A DNA stretch of 26,876 nt from DASPKA01 sp035628335. Its GTDB lineage: Bacteria; Patescibacteriota; Doudnabacteria; UBA920. The stretch covers positions 1 to 26,876 of the forward strand of contig DASPKA010000046.1 in NCBI GenBank assembly GCA_035628335.1. The letters are read 5' to 3'. This document shows positions 1-6,826 of the stretch, one piece after another. Each line of letters begins with the position of its first letter. Position 1 is the stretch's first letter. The notes beneath the pieces are model-generated. The model had not been told where the DNA came from. It worked only from the letters and a program-made list of their open reading frames with translations, and made no database searches. The position numbers and the translations under genes were made by a program.

Positions 1-239
1 TGTCCTTCAGAAATGAGTGTACCCGATACACGCACATGTTGAGAACTCAAGTCATATTCTGCTTGGTAAGTCACTCTGTTACGAGGTGTAGCAAAAGCCG
101 AGCACCAGGTATACAGAGCGAACTTACAGTCACTGCTCACCGTTTGTCTCCAGCCATGCATACGGTCTTCTTTAAATGCGAGCGTGAAGAATCCGCTTGC
201 TAAAAAAATCGCCAAAATAACTAGCAACTTATGTAGCAT
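1..239 (-). CDS. secreted or membrane-anchored orphan protein, C-terminus outside the window
   Basis: An open frame runs from ATG at 239 leftward off the window edge, giving about 79 codons. It begins MLHKLLVILAIFLASGFF, a short basic start followed by a hydrophobic segment typical of a signal peptide or N-terminal anchor. The exported part contains two Cys (SSDCKF and YTWCSAF). An AGGAGA lies 11 bases before the ATG, and a good promoter (TTGTCC, 17 bp, TATATT) sits at 279-307 in the right orientation. The neighbouring gene at 400 is divergent. I do not recognise the family; function cannot be assigned from the fragment. Confidence 0.6.
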   Translation of the reverse strand, partial: MLHKLLVILAIFLASGFFTLAFKEDRMHGWRQTVSSDCKFALYTWCSAFATPRNRVTYQAEYDLSSQHVRVSGTLISEG

Positions 240-278
240 GTCATTTCATTCTCCTCTGAAAAAGTAGGTATCACGAGC

Positions 279-307
279 AATATACCATAAAAACAACCAC
301 TGGACAA
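279..307 (-). promoter_or_regulatory. promoter of the truncated gene at 1-239
   Basis: Read on the minus strand: -35 TTGTCC (302-307), 17-bp spacer, -10 TATATT (279-284). This leaves a leader of about 33 nt that contains the AGGAGA ribosome-binding site. Confidence 0.55.
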
Positions 308-320
308 ATATATGAGTTTT

Positions 321-349
321 TTGCAAGAGAATTTATTTTCTGCTAACTT
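321..349 (+). promoter_or_regulatory. possible promoter of the 400-810 gene
   Basis: TTGCAA (321-326), 17-bp spacer ending in TGC, then TAACTT (344-349). The TGn before the -10 would help a weak hexamer. The rest of 240-399 shows no gene. Confidence 0.35.
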
Positions 350-399
350 GAGTAGACCAGCAATCAAACATCGACACAAATACTTCTCAAGGAGATGCT

Positions 400-810
400 A
401 TGCAAAGAAGAAACGTTCTAAGTGCACTTGCACTTGCACCTAGTGCGCTGTTAGCTCAATCAGCGCCGGTACGTACGTCAGTCGTGCAAGTTCTGGACCC
501 GGAACAGCCCGTAATCGCATATCCTGTCATAAACGACAGGAACGTCCCCGCTACCGTGCTCTCGCTCATGATACAGCAAGGGATTCAACTCAAGATTGAG
601 TTTGCAGGGCCTAAAGGCTTTAAGCTAATCACAGTCGCTGGCATTACGTTGCCAAATGGCTTTGTGATTGGCTACAAAAATGCAAATGGTATCTACACCA
701 TGGCAGCCGGCAATGTTGAGACGCAAAGGTACTCACCAATGACTTCCCTGCTTGTGCGCGGCGCAGACGCAGACACATATGCGAACTGGATAAGGCCACC
801 AGGCGACTAA
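400..810 (+). CDS. small exported orphan protein, 136 aa
   Basis: The gene starts at ATG 400 behind AAGGAG with a 5-nt spacer, which fixes the start. The N-terminus MQRRNVLSALALAPSALLAQ is a signal sequence: two Arg, a hydrophobic stretch and a small-residue cleavage region near LLAQSA. The paired Arg resembles a twin-arginine signal, although the residue before them is Gln and +2 is Val. The mature part (about 115 aa) is rich in beta-prone residues, with no Cys and no membrane segment, so it is probably a small soluble or surface beta protein. No family is recognised. The gene converges on the 870-1124 gene and shares its hairpin terminator. It has no same-strand partner. Confidence 0.65.
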   Translation: MQRRNVLSALALAPSALLAQSAPVRTSVVQVLDPEQPVIAYPVINDRNVPATVLSLMIQQGIQLKIEFAGPKGFKLITVAGITLPNGFVIGYKNANGIYTMAAGNVETQRYSPMTSLLVRGADADTYANWIRPPGD

Positions 811-813
811 ATT

Positions 814-852
814 AATAGTCCCGACTTACCTCAAGAGTGAGTCGGGACTATT
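814..852. terminator. bidirectional hairpin terminator between convergent genes
   Basis: AATAGTCCCGACT (814-826) is exactly complementary to AGTCGGGACTATT (840-852). One more G-U and two further pairs can extend the stem inward. It starts 4 nt after the plus-strand gene ends and 18 nt after the minus-strand gene ends, so it can serve both. The outer A/T pairs supply a short U-tract in each direction. Confidence 0.7.
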
Positions 853-869
853 CGTTCTAACAGGGGAAA

Positions 870-1124
870 CTATCGCGTGTTCGCGATTGCAGCTCTGGCA
901 GCTTCTCTTGCCAGTCGCTTCGCGGTCTTGTTGTGGGCCCTACTGTGGTTCGCAAGGTTTTGCTCAGCCTGCTTTCGTCTTGCAGCCAATTGTTTTCGAT
1001 GCACAAAACGTTGTTGTTTTTGCCTAGCACCTGGACCTAGGCCAGGCCTTGACACAGTGGGTGTCCGGCCCCTGAACATTCCAAAGTCAACTCCGCATAG
1101 CTTCAAGTAATGAAAAAAATTCAT
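870..1124 (-). CDS. small basic orphan protein, 84 aa
   Basis: ATG at 1124 is preceded by GGAGA with a 4-5 nt spacer. This is why I choose the minus strand over the overlapping plus-strand frame, which lacks a ribosome-binding site. The N-terminal 20 residues are hydrophobic or mixed (MNFFHYLKLCGVDFG). From about residue 32 to the end the protein is very rich in Arg, Lys, Gln and Ala (ARRKQAEQNLANHSRAHNKT), predicted to be a long basic helix. Nucleic-acid or ribosome binding is possible but purely inferred from composition. No family is recognised. It ends against the shared hairpin at 814-852. Confidence 0.5.
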   Translation of the reverse strand: MNFFHYLKLCGVDFGMFRGRTPTVSRPGLGPGARQKQQRFVHRKQLAARRKQAEQNLANHSRAHNKTAKRLAREAARAAIANTR

Positions 1125-1220
1125 AATTCTCCATTCAAGTTGTTAAGCCCTTGTTCAGGGCAAATTTGTACCTGGAAACTTGACTTGAATGGTATAATAT
1201 TTTTTTAGATTAATCAAGAA

Positions 1221-1242
1221 AAAACAGCTTTATAGCTGTTTT
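1221..1242 (-). terminator. terminator of the PBP/Fn3 operon, containing the stop codon
   Basis: AAAACAGCT (1221-1229) pairs with AGCTGTTTT (1234-1242) around a 4-nt loop. On the minus strand the TAA stop of the Fn3 gene (1230-1232) lies in the loop, and a U-tract follows. Confidence 0.7.
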
Positions 1243-2462
1243 TTGAATTTCTTAGCCAAAAAAAATATTAAAATGCAGATTGCTAAAAGTGAAATACCTG
1301 CAAAGATATACAATGGAAATGCAGACGCAGTGGTGTGTGAGACAAGTGATTTGTTTTGTTCCACCGTCGATTCATTTTCGGTAGGCTTCACAACTAAACT
1401 TTCTGGGAATGGAATTATATCTTCACGACCCTCAGTCCGTGCCACGCTCCGCGAAAGCTCTGTACCCTCTCTGCTCAGCACGACTAGTGTATAGTAATAG
1501 TCCTCGCCTGGATTTGCTGTAGCATCTGTAAAGTTCGCGCCCAAACCGGCGTATACTCGCTCCTCAGGTAACAAAAGCGATGGGAAGTCTGTGGTGCTGC
1601 GGTAGATTTCTATACGATCAAAAGCCCCACGGGGATTGTCCCACACTAAAAATACCCCGGTCTCTATACTAAGCGCCTGGAAATTCTCAACAAAGTTTGA
1701 TGGAGTTTGTGGGTACTGGATTTCTGGTTTCGTTGGAGTAGTTGGTAAAGGCTTTTTAGTTGCCTGTTGGTTTGGTGTTGCTTTCTGTGCTGGCTTTGTC
1801 GGACTTGGTGTGCTCACAGACGGCTGTGCAGTCTGCTCTGGAGATTGGACAAGCGTCTTAAAGACATAGCTAGCGTCACCAAAGGCAAATTGTTCGCTAG
1901 CAGTCTTTACCAACAAAACAAACACATACGAGGTGGCGGGTTTAAGCCCAAATATGGTGAGCGCATGGCTTGTTTTTTGTATTTCACTGAAAGGCAATAC
2001 CTGCTCCTGTGCTTTTCCATAGTTCTTTTCATAAAACGCCACTGACCCTTGAACTGGAATGTCTGTGTCGTAGTGAATAACAGCTGAGTCTTGTGTTACA
2101 TGGACTATTTGGACATTAAAAACAGATACTTCGGTTTTGGAAGTCTGAGCTGGCTGAGTAGTGGTTATAACTACCCCTCCTCCCCCACCACTATAACTAG
2201 ATGGCGTAGTTACTACAGGAGTGCCGGAGTTGAGTATGAAAGTGTCGCCCACAGAGCGCCCTACCATGGAAGCTACGGCACCGCTCAATTTAAACTGGTT
2301 TCCTGAGGAATTCGAAGTCGCAGGAACTGTTTGGGGATTTTTGATTTGGTAGCTATTTCCTGAAGGATTTTGCGCCAAAGCCAAAGAAAGCGGTACATAA
2401 AAGGCCGCGGACATCACCACAAACAGGAATGTTCGACGCATATACATATATATAGTATACAC
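1230..2462 (-). CDS. cell-surface protein with two Fn3-like domains and a C-terminal membrane anchor, 410 aa
   Basis: The longest frame opens at GTG 2462, directly abutting the stop of the PBP gene. ATG codons at 2447 and 2441 are equally plausible; the latter gives MRRTFLFVV, a cleaner signal peptide ending near ALAQ. No good Shine-Dalgarno is present, so translational coupling to the PBP gene is likely. Order: signal peptide; Ser/Thr/Gly-rich linker; Fn3-like domain at about 110-205 (ending with the L-x-P-A-T-x-Y pattern LKPATSYVF); Pro/Thr/Lys linker at about 206-250; second Fn3-like domain at about 258-340; transmembrane helix LYIFAGISLLAICILIFFLA; basic tail KKFKKQL. The layout is of a surface protein held in the membrane by its C-terminus. 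The pairing with a peptidoglycan synthase suggests a wall-spanning or wall-associated role (inference). Confidence 0.75.
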   Translation of the reverse strand: MYTIYMYMRRTFLFVVMSAAFYVPLSLALAQNPSGNSYQIKNPQTVPATSNSSGNQFKLSGAVASMVGRSVGDTFILNSGTPVVTTPSSYSGGGGGVVITTTQPAQTSKTEVSVFNVQIVHVTQDSAVIHYDTDIPVQGSVAFYEKNYGKAQEQVLPFSEIQKTSHALTIFGLKPATSYVFVLLVKTASEQFAFGDASYVFKTLVQSPEQTAQPSVSTPSPTKPAQKATPNQQATKKPLPTTPTKPEIQYPQTPSNFVENFQALSIETGVFLVWDNPRGAFDRIEIYRSTTDFPSLLLPEERVYAGLGANFTDATANPGEDYYYTLVVLSREGTELSRSVARTEGREDIIPFPESLVVKPTENESTVEQNKSLVSHTTASAFPLYIFAGISLLAICILIFFLAKKFKKQL

Positions 2463-4505
2463 CTAGTTCCGGGCACTAGGAGCCATAAGCAAACCTTTTG
2501 TAGAGAGCAGCTGGACTGTGCGGCGGGGATTTATGGCTATGGTTCGGGAGGGAAGCTTTAGTTTCTTTAAGGCAAAACTGGAGATTACTTCATTTTTCTG
2601 GCCGTTGAAGTCGCCTCGGACTATACCTTCCGGTACTGGAAAGTCTTCTACTGGTGTGCCAGTCGTAGCTTTCTGCATAAATTCATTCCAAATTGGAGCA
2701 GCAGTAAAGTACCCGTCTGAACCAGGGTTCATGTAAGATGCATCATTATTTCCCGACCACACACCAAGCGAGAGAGAGGGTGTAAAGCCCATGGTTAGAC
2801 CGTCTCTGAAGTTTTGGGAGGTGCCAGTCTTAGCTGCTACTAGACGGTCAGGCAAACGTAAATTTTTGCCCGAGCCAAAAATGAAACTACGTGCGTTGGT
2901 GTCAGTGAGGATGCTTATAAGTTCATACACGCTTTGCGGGTCAGCGACCTGCGTAAGCTTTTGCTCGTGTTCATAGACTACTCTGGCGTTTTTGTCCGTT
3001 ATTCGTGCTATTGCGTGTGTTTCTGCACGGTTACCCATATTTGCAATAGTTGCAAAACCGGCGGTGTGGTCCAGCAAACGTACCTCACACGCACCCAGCG
3101 TCAAAGAGAGTCCGCATGATGCAAGGGATGAGGTAATACCGAGCGCATGAGCTGTGTTTCGCACCGGTTCTACACCAAGCATTTTCAATGTACGAACTGC
3201 TGGAACGTTTAAACTACCAGCCAAAGCTCTTCGCATGGGCATGAGCCCGTAATTACGGTTATAGTAGTTATGCGGCACATATGGAGGAAAACCAGGACTG
3301 GCAAAATTTTCGTTTCTGTCCAAAATAGGAGTTGATGGAGAGTATGCAAAGGCTGGCAAAAATGCTGTAAGGTAAGTGTATACCTTAAAGCTGCTTCCGG
3401 CTTGCCGCTGTGCGAGAGCTACATTAACAGAAGGCTCAAACTTACAATTATGTCCCGGTGCACAACCCAATGGCAAAGGTTGTGAAAAGTAGTCCTTTCC
3501 TCCCACCATAACACGCACCCCACCAGTCTTCGGGTCTATGGCCACCATGCTCGCGTTAAACCCACCATACCGAGAAGCGTTCTCGGTAGCTTTTCGTTTG
3601 ATAATTTCCTCTCCCATTTCTTGGAGCTTAAGGTCAAGGGTGGTATATATGTTAAGACCAGCAGTTTCCAAGTATGGGCGTCCGTACTTCTCTATTAACT
3701 GTTGCTCTACCCACTTAGTAAAGTGAGGGGCTTTGATTCCGGTTTGTGACTTTCTAAATACCAGCACCTCTTGCCGAGCTTTGTAGTACTCCGCCAAAGT
3801 CAACGCTTTTGCTTCGAGCATCTTGTTTAAGATCTCGTCCTTTCTGTGTATAAGCGCGTCCCTGTGTTTACCGAAAGGGCTTAAGTATGAGGGAGATTTA
3901 GGCAACGCAGCAAGACTTGCTGCTTGAGCTGGAGTTAGATCTTTCGCATGGATGTTAAAGTATGACATGGCTGCTGCCTCAGCACCATAGGTATTTCTTC
4001 CGTAGGGTACGGTGTTTAAGTATTCAGAAAGAATTTCGTTTTTACCCATTACCCGTTCAAGTCGTAATGCCAGAAGGATCTCCCAAGTTTTCCGCTTGAA
4101 AGACTTGGTGCGGGTAAGCATGATGTTCTTCACTAGCTGCTGGGTTATAGTGCTGCCGCCTTGACTTAAGCTTTTGTTTCTAAAGTTGATATACGCTGCC
4201 CGGCCCATTGAGGTAAAAGAAATGCCGCCATGTTCGTAGAAGCCTTTGTCTTCAGACGCGAGAGTGGCAGCAACAAGGTACGGCGAAATTTCTTTCAGCG
4301 GGACGGGCGAACGCTTGACCTCACCGTGAATCTCGTAGAGCAGCTCGCCGTCTTTGTCAAAAATTTTGGAAGATACAGGAAAGCGGGACATAACCGTTAC
4401 TTTGTCTGGTATAGCTATAGTCAAGATATGGGTGAGCACGTACGCTCCGGACAAAATAAAAACCACTAAGAGTGTCCCCATGAAAATTTTTATGCGAAGC
4501 GACAT
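2463..4505 (-). CDS. class A penicillin-binding protein (bifunctional transglycosylase-transpeptidase), 680 aa
   Basis: Polymerises lipid II glycan chains and cross-links the peptides at the outer face of the membrane. Order: membrane anchor at about 7-32; GT51 transglycosylase domain at about 55-235, with catalytic Glu85 in SEDKGFYEH, the GGSTITQQLVKN motif and the later EYLNTVPYGRNTYG motif; transpeptidase domain at about 310-620, with nucleophile Ser371 in GSSFK (SxxK), SLN at 431-433 and KTGTS at 559-563. All catalytic motifs are present. The length is in the usual range for PBP1A/PbpF-type proteins. The start is ATG 4505. There is only a weak AGGA about 20 nt upstream, but a TATAAT lies 33 nt upstream. 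The Fn3 gene follows with no gap, so the two form an operon. Confidence 0.95.
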   Translation of the reverse strand: MSLRIKIFMGTLLVVFILSGAYVLTHILTIAIPDKVTVMSRFPVSSKIFDKDGELLYEIHGEVKRSPVPLKEISPYLVAATLASEDKGFYEHGGISFTSMGRAAYINFRNKSLSQGGSTITQQLVKNIMLTRTKSFKRKTWEILLALRLERVMGKNEILSEYLNTVPYGRNTYGAEAAAMSYFNIHAKDLTPAQAASLAALPKSPSYLSPFGKHRDALIHRKDEILNKMLEAKALTLAEYYKARQEVLVFRKSQTGIKAPHFTKWVEQQLIEKYGRPYLETAGLNIYTTLDLKLQEMGEEIIKRKATENASRYGGFNASMVAIDPKTGGVRVMVGGKDYFSQPLPLGCAPGHNCKFEPSVNVALAQRQAGSSFKVYTYLTAFLPAFAYSPSTPILDRNENFASPGFPPYVPHNYYNRNYGLMPMRRALAGSLNVPAVRTLKMLGVEPVRNTAHALGITSSLASCGLSLTLGACEVRLLDHTAGFATIANMGNRAETHAIARITDKNARVVYEHEQKLTQVADPQSVYELISILTDTNARSFIFGSGKNLRLPDRLVAAKTGTSQNFRDGLTMGFTPSLSLGVWSGNNDASYMNPGSDGYFTAAPIWNEFMQKATTGTPVEDFPVPEGIVRGDFNGQKNEVISSFALKKLKLPSRTIAINPRRTVQLLSTKGLLMAPSARN

Positions 4506-4538
4506 AAAAAAATTTTTCGTTTAGTGATTCCTGTTTAC

Positions 4539-4544
4539 ATTATA
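4539..4544 (-). promoter_or_regulatory. -10 element upstream of the PBP gene
   Basis: Minus-strand TATAAT lies 33 nt before the ATG, in A/T-rich DNA. No convincing -35 is visible. Confidence 0.4.
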
Positions 4545-4601
4545 TATTTATTTTTATTTTTTTAATTGGGGATAACTAGCTTCATAAAAAAATAATTTAG
4601 C

Positions 4602-4640
4602 AAAAACCATTGTGTTGCTGAAACCAACTCAACGGTTTTT
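4602..4640 (-). terminator. terminator of paralogs A/B
   Basis: A 16-nt arm (4602-4617, AAAAACCATTGTGTTG) pairs with 4625-4640 (CAACTCAACGGTTTTT), with one A/A mismatch and one wobble and a 7-nt loop. It starts 4 nt after the TAG of gene A. Confidence 0.75.
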
Positions 4641-4644
4641 TGTG

Positions 4645-5103
4645 CTATAACACGTACGGAAGCAGGGCTCTAATTTCTTCAAGCCAGAAGTTTCCGTCCC
4701 TAGGAGTACAAACAATCACCCCTCTACGGTCGTAGCAAAGCGACAGGAGGTCACGCACCTGTGCTGTACCTGCCCATCGGATAACAGCATCGTCCGCAGA
4801 CACAAGCCTGACAAAGTACATGTGTCCGCCTCCGGTGATGCTTAAGAATCCAAGTTCTACGCGTTCGGCAACCCCAAGCTCGCATGCTTTGAGGAATATA
4901 AACAAGCTTCTGTTGATGGGAACTTTCAGATCATCGTCTGTCGGGTACGCATCTACTAAGGCACGTAACTTGTGTTCGAGCCCAGATGTTGCCAGTACCT
5001 TTGCCGCAGAAATTTCCTCAAGTGTTGCTTTCCTGCTTAAAGGTTGGTGAAATGCTGTGGTAAATACGAAGCCTAACAAGGCATTAAGCTGCTGTTCGGT
5101 CAT
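4645..5103 (-). CDS. paralog A of a tandem family of small soluble proteins, 152 aa
   Basis: I place the start at ATG 5103 (MTEQQLNALLGFVF) because GGGAG lies 4 nt upstream and the other family members begin the same way. A longer frame from 5127 would add eight residues without a ribosome-binding site. The features shared with B-E are: an N-terminal helix of the form M-T-E-x-x-hydrophobic-x-x-L-x-x-x-F; a central block LFIFLKACELGVAERVELGF aligning with LAVYLAAAMHNLGDTIELGY of C; an aromatic strand (MYFVRL); and a C-terminal C-x-P then W-x-x-x-I-x-x-L-x-x-Y pattern. There is no signal peptide or membrane segment. It overlaps the end of B by 20 bp, so A and B are co-transcribed and probably coupled. 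No known family is recognised and no function is assigned. Confidence 0.75.
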   Translation of the reverse strand: MTEQQLNALLGFVFTTAFHQPLSRKATLEEISAAKVLATSGLEHKLRALVDAYPTDDDLKVPINRSLFIFLKACELGVAERVELGFLSITGGGHMYFVRLVSADDAVIRWAGTAQVRDLLSLCYDRRGVIVCTPRDGNFWLEEIRALLPYVL

Positions 5104-5581
5104 TTTTCTCCCTTCGCGGTGAAACATAGTTCTTGAGATATGAGCCTAAATCAGCGATTGGCTCAACCCAGTGATCCGGAACCCATGGCAAGCAAACTAC
5201 CAACTTTTTGGTAGAGTACTTCCATGGAGTATTCGTATCCTCACGAGTCATTGGCTCGGAAAAATACATGGCTCGCTCCCCTTCGTGGAGCATAGAGACG
5301 AACCAGATTTCCTTGCCGGTCGCTTCCTCAACAAGGTATCCCAACTCAATCAAATCACCAACCTTATGCATGCACGCTGCTAAAAAGATTACCAGCGCCC
5401 GTGGATACTCCTGTGAAAGTGGGATGGCAGTGCGAATCCAAGTGAGCCTGTGAGCTGCATCGAGCTTCTCGTCAATCTGAACAACACTTGCGCGCTGCAG
5501 CAAGAGACTGACGTCAAATACATCAAAGATTCCCGCTGAAAAAACAGTTGCAGCGATTTCCTTAAGTACTTCTTCGTTCAT
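5084..5581 (-). CDS. paralog B of the tandem small-protein family, 165 aa
   Basis: ATG 5581 follows AAGGAG with a 5-6 nt spacer (AAGGAGAATCTATG), almost the same leader as C, D and E. The central signature VIFLAACMHKVGDLIELGYL is the clearest form of the family block and is closely matched by C. It is followed by EIWFVSML and an A-M-Y-F strand, then the C-terminal block VVCLPWVPDHWVEPIADLGS, which matches A (VIVCTPRDGNFWLEEIRALL) in C-x-P, W, I and L positions. A charged tail (SPRREKNDRTAA) extends beyond the family core and overlaps the start of A. Cytosolic by sequence. Function unknown; the conserved H-x-x-G-D-x-I-E-L-G-Y could be structural or a binding site. Confidence 0.75.
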   Translation of the reverse strand: MNEEVLKEIAATVFSAGIFDVFDVSLLLQRASVVQIDEKLDAAHRLTWIRTAIPLSQEYPRALVIFLAACMHKVGDLIELGYLVEEATGKEIWFVSMLHEGERAMYFSEPMTREDTNTPWKYSTKKLVVCLPWVPDHWVEPIADLGSYLKNYVSPRREKNDRTAA

Positions 5582-5620
5582 AGATTCTCCTTTTTGATGT
5601 GAAAATTAAAGCTACGTAAG

Positions 5621-5640
5621 CATATATTATTCGGAGAAAT
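5621..5640 (-). promoter_or_regulatory. conserved promoter-like block upstream of B
   Basis: The 20 bases here closely match 6239-6258 upstream of C. On the minus strand both read T-x-CTCC-two bases-ATAATATATG, placed about 42 and 46 nt before the ATG and just beyond a terminator stem. TAATAT may be the -10; no consensus -35 is visible at 17 bp. Confidence 0.45.
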
Positions 5641-5659
5641 ACAAAAACCCCCTTCATTT

Positions 5660-5696
5660 AAAACCGCTGTGTTTAGGAAAACAACACAGCGGTTTT
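5660..5696 (-). terminator. terminator of paralog C
   Basis: AAAACCGCTGTGTT (5660-5673) is a perfect complement of AACACAGCGGTTTT (5683-5696) around a 9-nt loop. It lies 34 nt past the stop of C and directly ahead of the B promoter block. Confidence 0.8.
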
Positions 5697-5730
5697 TACC
5701 AAGCGAAAAAGTAAATGAGCACAGTCCCTC

Positions 5731-6195
5731 CTAAGAGAGTCTGCTGAGGTAGCTTACGAGATCTGGGATTTGGTGCAATGCAGAAGTTGCCCTTATGGGG
5801 TCGCACTTGATGTACTCCTCTCGCCTGAACTCATCGCGCCTTTTTCGTTCTTTGAGTTCTTCTACCGAAGTCACCGGGTACACGTACGCAGCGGTTTGAC
5901 CGCCATGAGATACAGTTGCGAACCAAACATTCGTCCCCACCTGGGCTCCTAGATAGCCAAGCTCTATGGTGTCGCCTAGATTATGCATAGCCGCTGCCAG
6001 GTAAACAGCCAGAACCCGAGGGTGGGTATCGTATTCAAGCGCAGACAGTATTTCCTGAATGGTTTTGCCAGGTATCCATCCTCGTTTTATTGAAAGCCCT
6101 CGGAGGAACTCCATAAGAGGGTCCGGTTCGAACTGTTCGTAAAAACCTGCAACAAAGGCTTCGTTGAGAAGCCTTCTCACATGTCCTTCTGTCAT
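5731..6195 (-). CDS. paralog C of the tandem small-protein family, 154 aa
   Basis: ATG 6195 is preceded by AAGGAGATTCT, an ideal ribosome-binding site. The N-terminus MTEGHVRRLLNEAFVAGFYE matches the family pattern. The core LAVYLAAAMHNLGDTIELGY is almost the same as B, followed by NVWFATVSHGGQTAAYVYPV (aromatic strand, then small-residue A-A-Y strand). The C-terminus IKCDPIRATSALHQIPDLVS keeps C-x-P and I-x-x-L but not the Trp. A strongly charged segment (KERKRRDEFRREEY) precedes it. There is no export signal. It is transcribed alone, between its own promoter block (6239-6258) and its own terminator (5660-5696). Function unknown. Confidence 0.75.
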   Translation of the reverse strand: MTEGHVRRLLNEAFVAGFYEQFEPDPLMEFLRGLSIKRGWIPGKTIQEILSALEYDTHPRVLAVYLAAAMHNLGDTIELGYLGAQVGTNVWFATVSHGGQTAAYVYPVTSVEELKERKRRDEFRREEYIKCDPIRATSALHQIPDLVSYLSRLS

Positions 6196-6238
6196 AGAAT
6201 CTCCTTTTGTTGTTCGATATTCGTTAGGTCTGGATTAT

Positions 6239-6258
6239 CATATATTATCTGGAGATAT
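6239..6258 (-). promoter_or_regulatory. conserved promoter-like block upstream of C
   Basis: Matches the block upstream of B (5621-5640), including minus-strand ATAATATATG preceded by CTCC. See that entry for the shared layout. Confidence 0.45.
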
Positions 6259-6259
6259 A

Positions 6260-6285
6260 AAAATAGTCCCTGCAGGGACTATTTT
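6260..6285 (-). terminator. palindromic terminator overlapping the stop of the 6279-6731 gene
   Basis: A perfect 26-bp palindrome: AAAATAGTCCCTG followed by its exact complement. The TAG stop (6279-6281) and the last Lys codon lie inside the stem. On the minus strand it is followed by a U-tract. Confidence 0.75.
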
Positions 6286-6731
6286 AAAGGGGTAACTGTA
6301 GTTAACTTGTCGTCTTCTGGGTCGTATACTGCGGTCCAGGTAGAGTACACAACAAGGTAGTCTCCGGTTTTAACATTGGAGAGGCTTGGGAACTTGGACT
6401 TAAGCTTAGAAGCATCCGTAACCCTGGCTACCTGAGGTTTTTCGCCCTGGGGTAAGTCTATGTGCTTTGCAACACGATCTAGGATATTTTCTGCTTCCTT
6501 CACTGCTTCACTTTGGTTCTGTTTTGAGGAAGTAGAGTTCGCGGTTTCTACTTTTGGTCCGCTATGTACCCGGAAATACCAAAAAGCTGCAGCAGCTAGA
6601 ATAATCACGGCCACTACCCCTGCTACCCAGTATAAGGTAGTGGGACTAGAAGCTGGCGCAGCTGCGCCACCCTGTAATTTTCGGGGATTAAAACTCCCAT
6701 GTGTTTCCTGATTTTTGTTCTTTATAGGCAT
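6279..6731 (-). CDS. single-pass membrane protein of a Parcubacteria-type conserved family, 150 aa
   Basis: Polar N-terminus of about 32 residues (cytoplasmic by the positive-inside rule), transmembrane helix LYWVAGVVAVIILAAAAFWY, a Ser/Thr/Gln linker, then a small outer domain at about 75-150. This carries the pattern L-P-x-G-E-x-P-x-V-A-x-V-T-D, then K-L-K, then N-x-K-x-G-D-Y-L-V-V-Y, which I recall from many uncharacterised Parcubacteria membrane proteins (memory, not checked). There is no Shine-Dalgarno: a TATAAT ends 7 nt before the ATG, so the transcript should begin at or next to the start codon (leaderless). It sits inside the A-E paralog cluster but is unrelated in sequence and has its own terminator. 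Confidence 0.75.
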   Translation of the reverse strand: MPIKNKNQETHGSFNPRKLQGGAAAPASSPTTLYWVAGVVAVIILAAAAFWYFRVHSGPKVETANSTSSKQNQSEAVKEAENILDRVAKHIDLPQGEKPQVARVTDASKLKSKFPSLSNVKTGDYLVVYSTWTAVYDPEDDKLTTVTPLK

Positions 6732-6738
6732 TATGGGT

Positions 6739-6744
6739 ATTATA
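6739..6744 (-). promoter_or_regulatory. -10 element implying a leaderless transcript
   Basis: Minus-strand TATAAT with only 7 nt to the ATG at 6731. A weak TTTATT lies 17 bp upstream. Confidence 0.55.
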
Positions 6745-6766
6745 CCATGTATCCTGATATGAATAA

Positions 6767-6812
6767 AAATTTGTGTAATCTTATTGCAAATGCAATAAGA
6801 TTACACAAATTT
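6767..6812 (-). terminator. terminator of paralog D, perfect 22-bp inverted repeat
   Basis: 6767-6788 is exactly complementary to 6791-6812 (arms of 22 bases, AAATTTGTG...TTGCA), with a 2-nt centre that would open into a larger loop. It begins 14 nt beyond the stop of D. Minus-strand TTTTTATT follows. The stem is unusually long for a simple terminator. Confidence 0.75.
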
Positions 6813-6826
6813 AAACAACACAGCTA

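Noticed and set aside
877..1110. Plus-strand open frame of 77 codons opposite the small basic gene
   Set aside because: It has no ribosome-binding site and its Cys/Phe/Leu-rich composition looks like the complement of an Arg/Ala-rich gene. The minus-strand frame has a good site.
1176..1198. Plus-strand TTGACT and TATAAT near 1180-1198
   Set aside because: The two hexamers are only 7 bp apart, and the strand leads into the 3' end of the minus-strand Fn3 gene with no plus-strand gene downstream.
6767..6812. Perfect 22-bp inverted repeat as a mobile element end or attachment site
   Set aside because: It lies just after a stop with a following T-tract and no target duplications or transposase are visible, so a terminator is the simpler reading.
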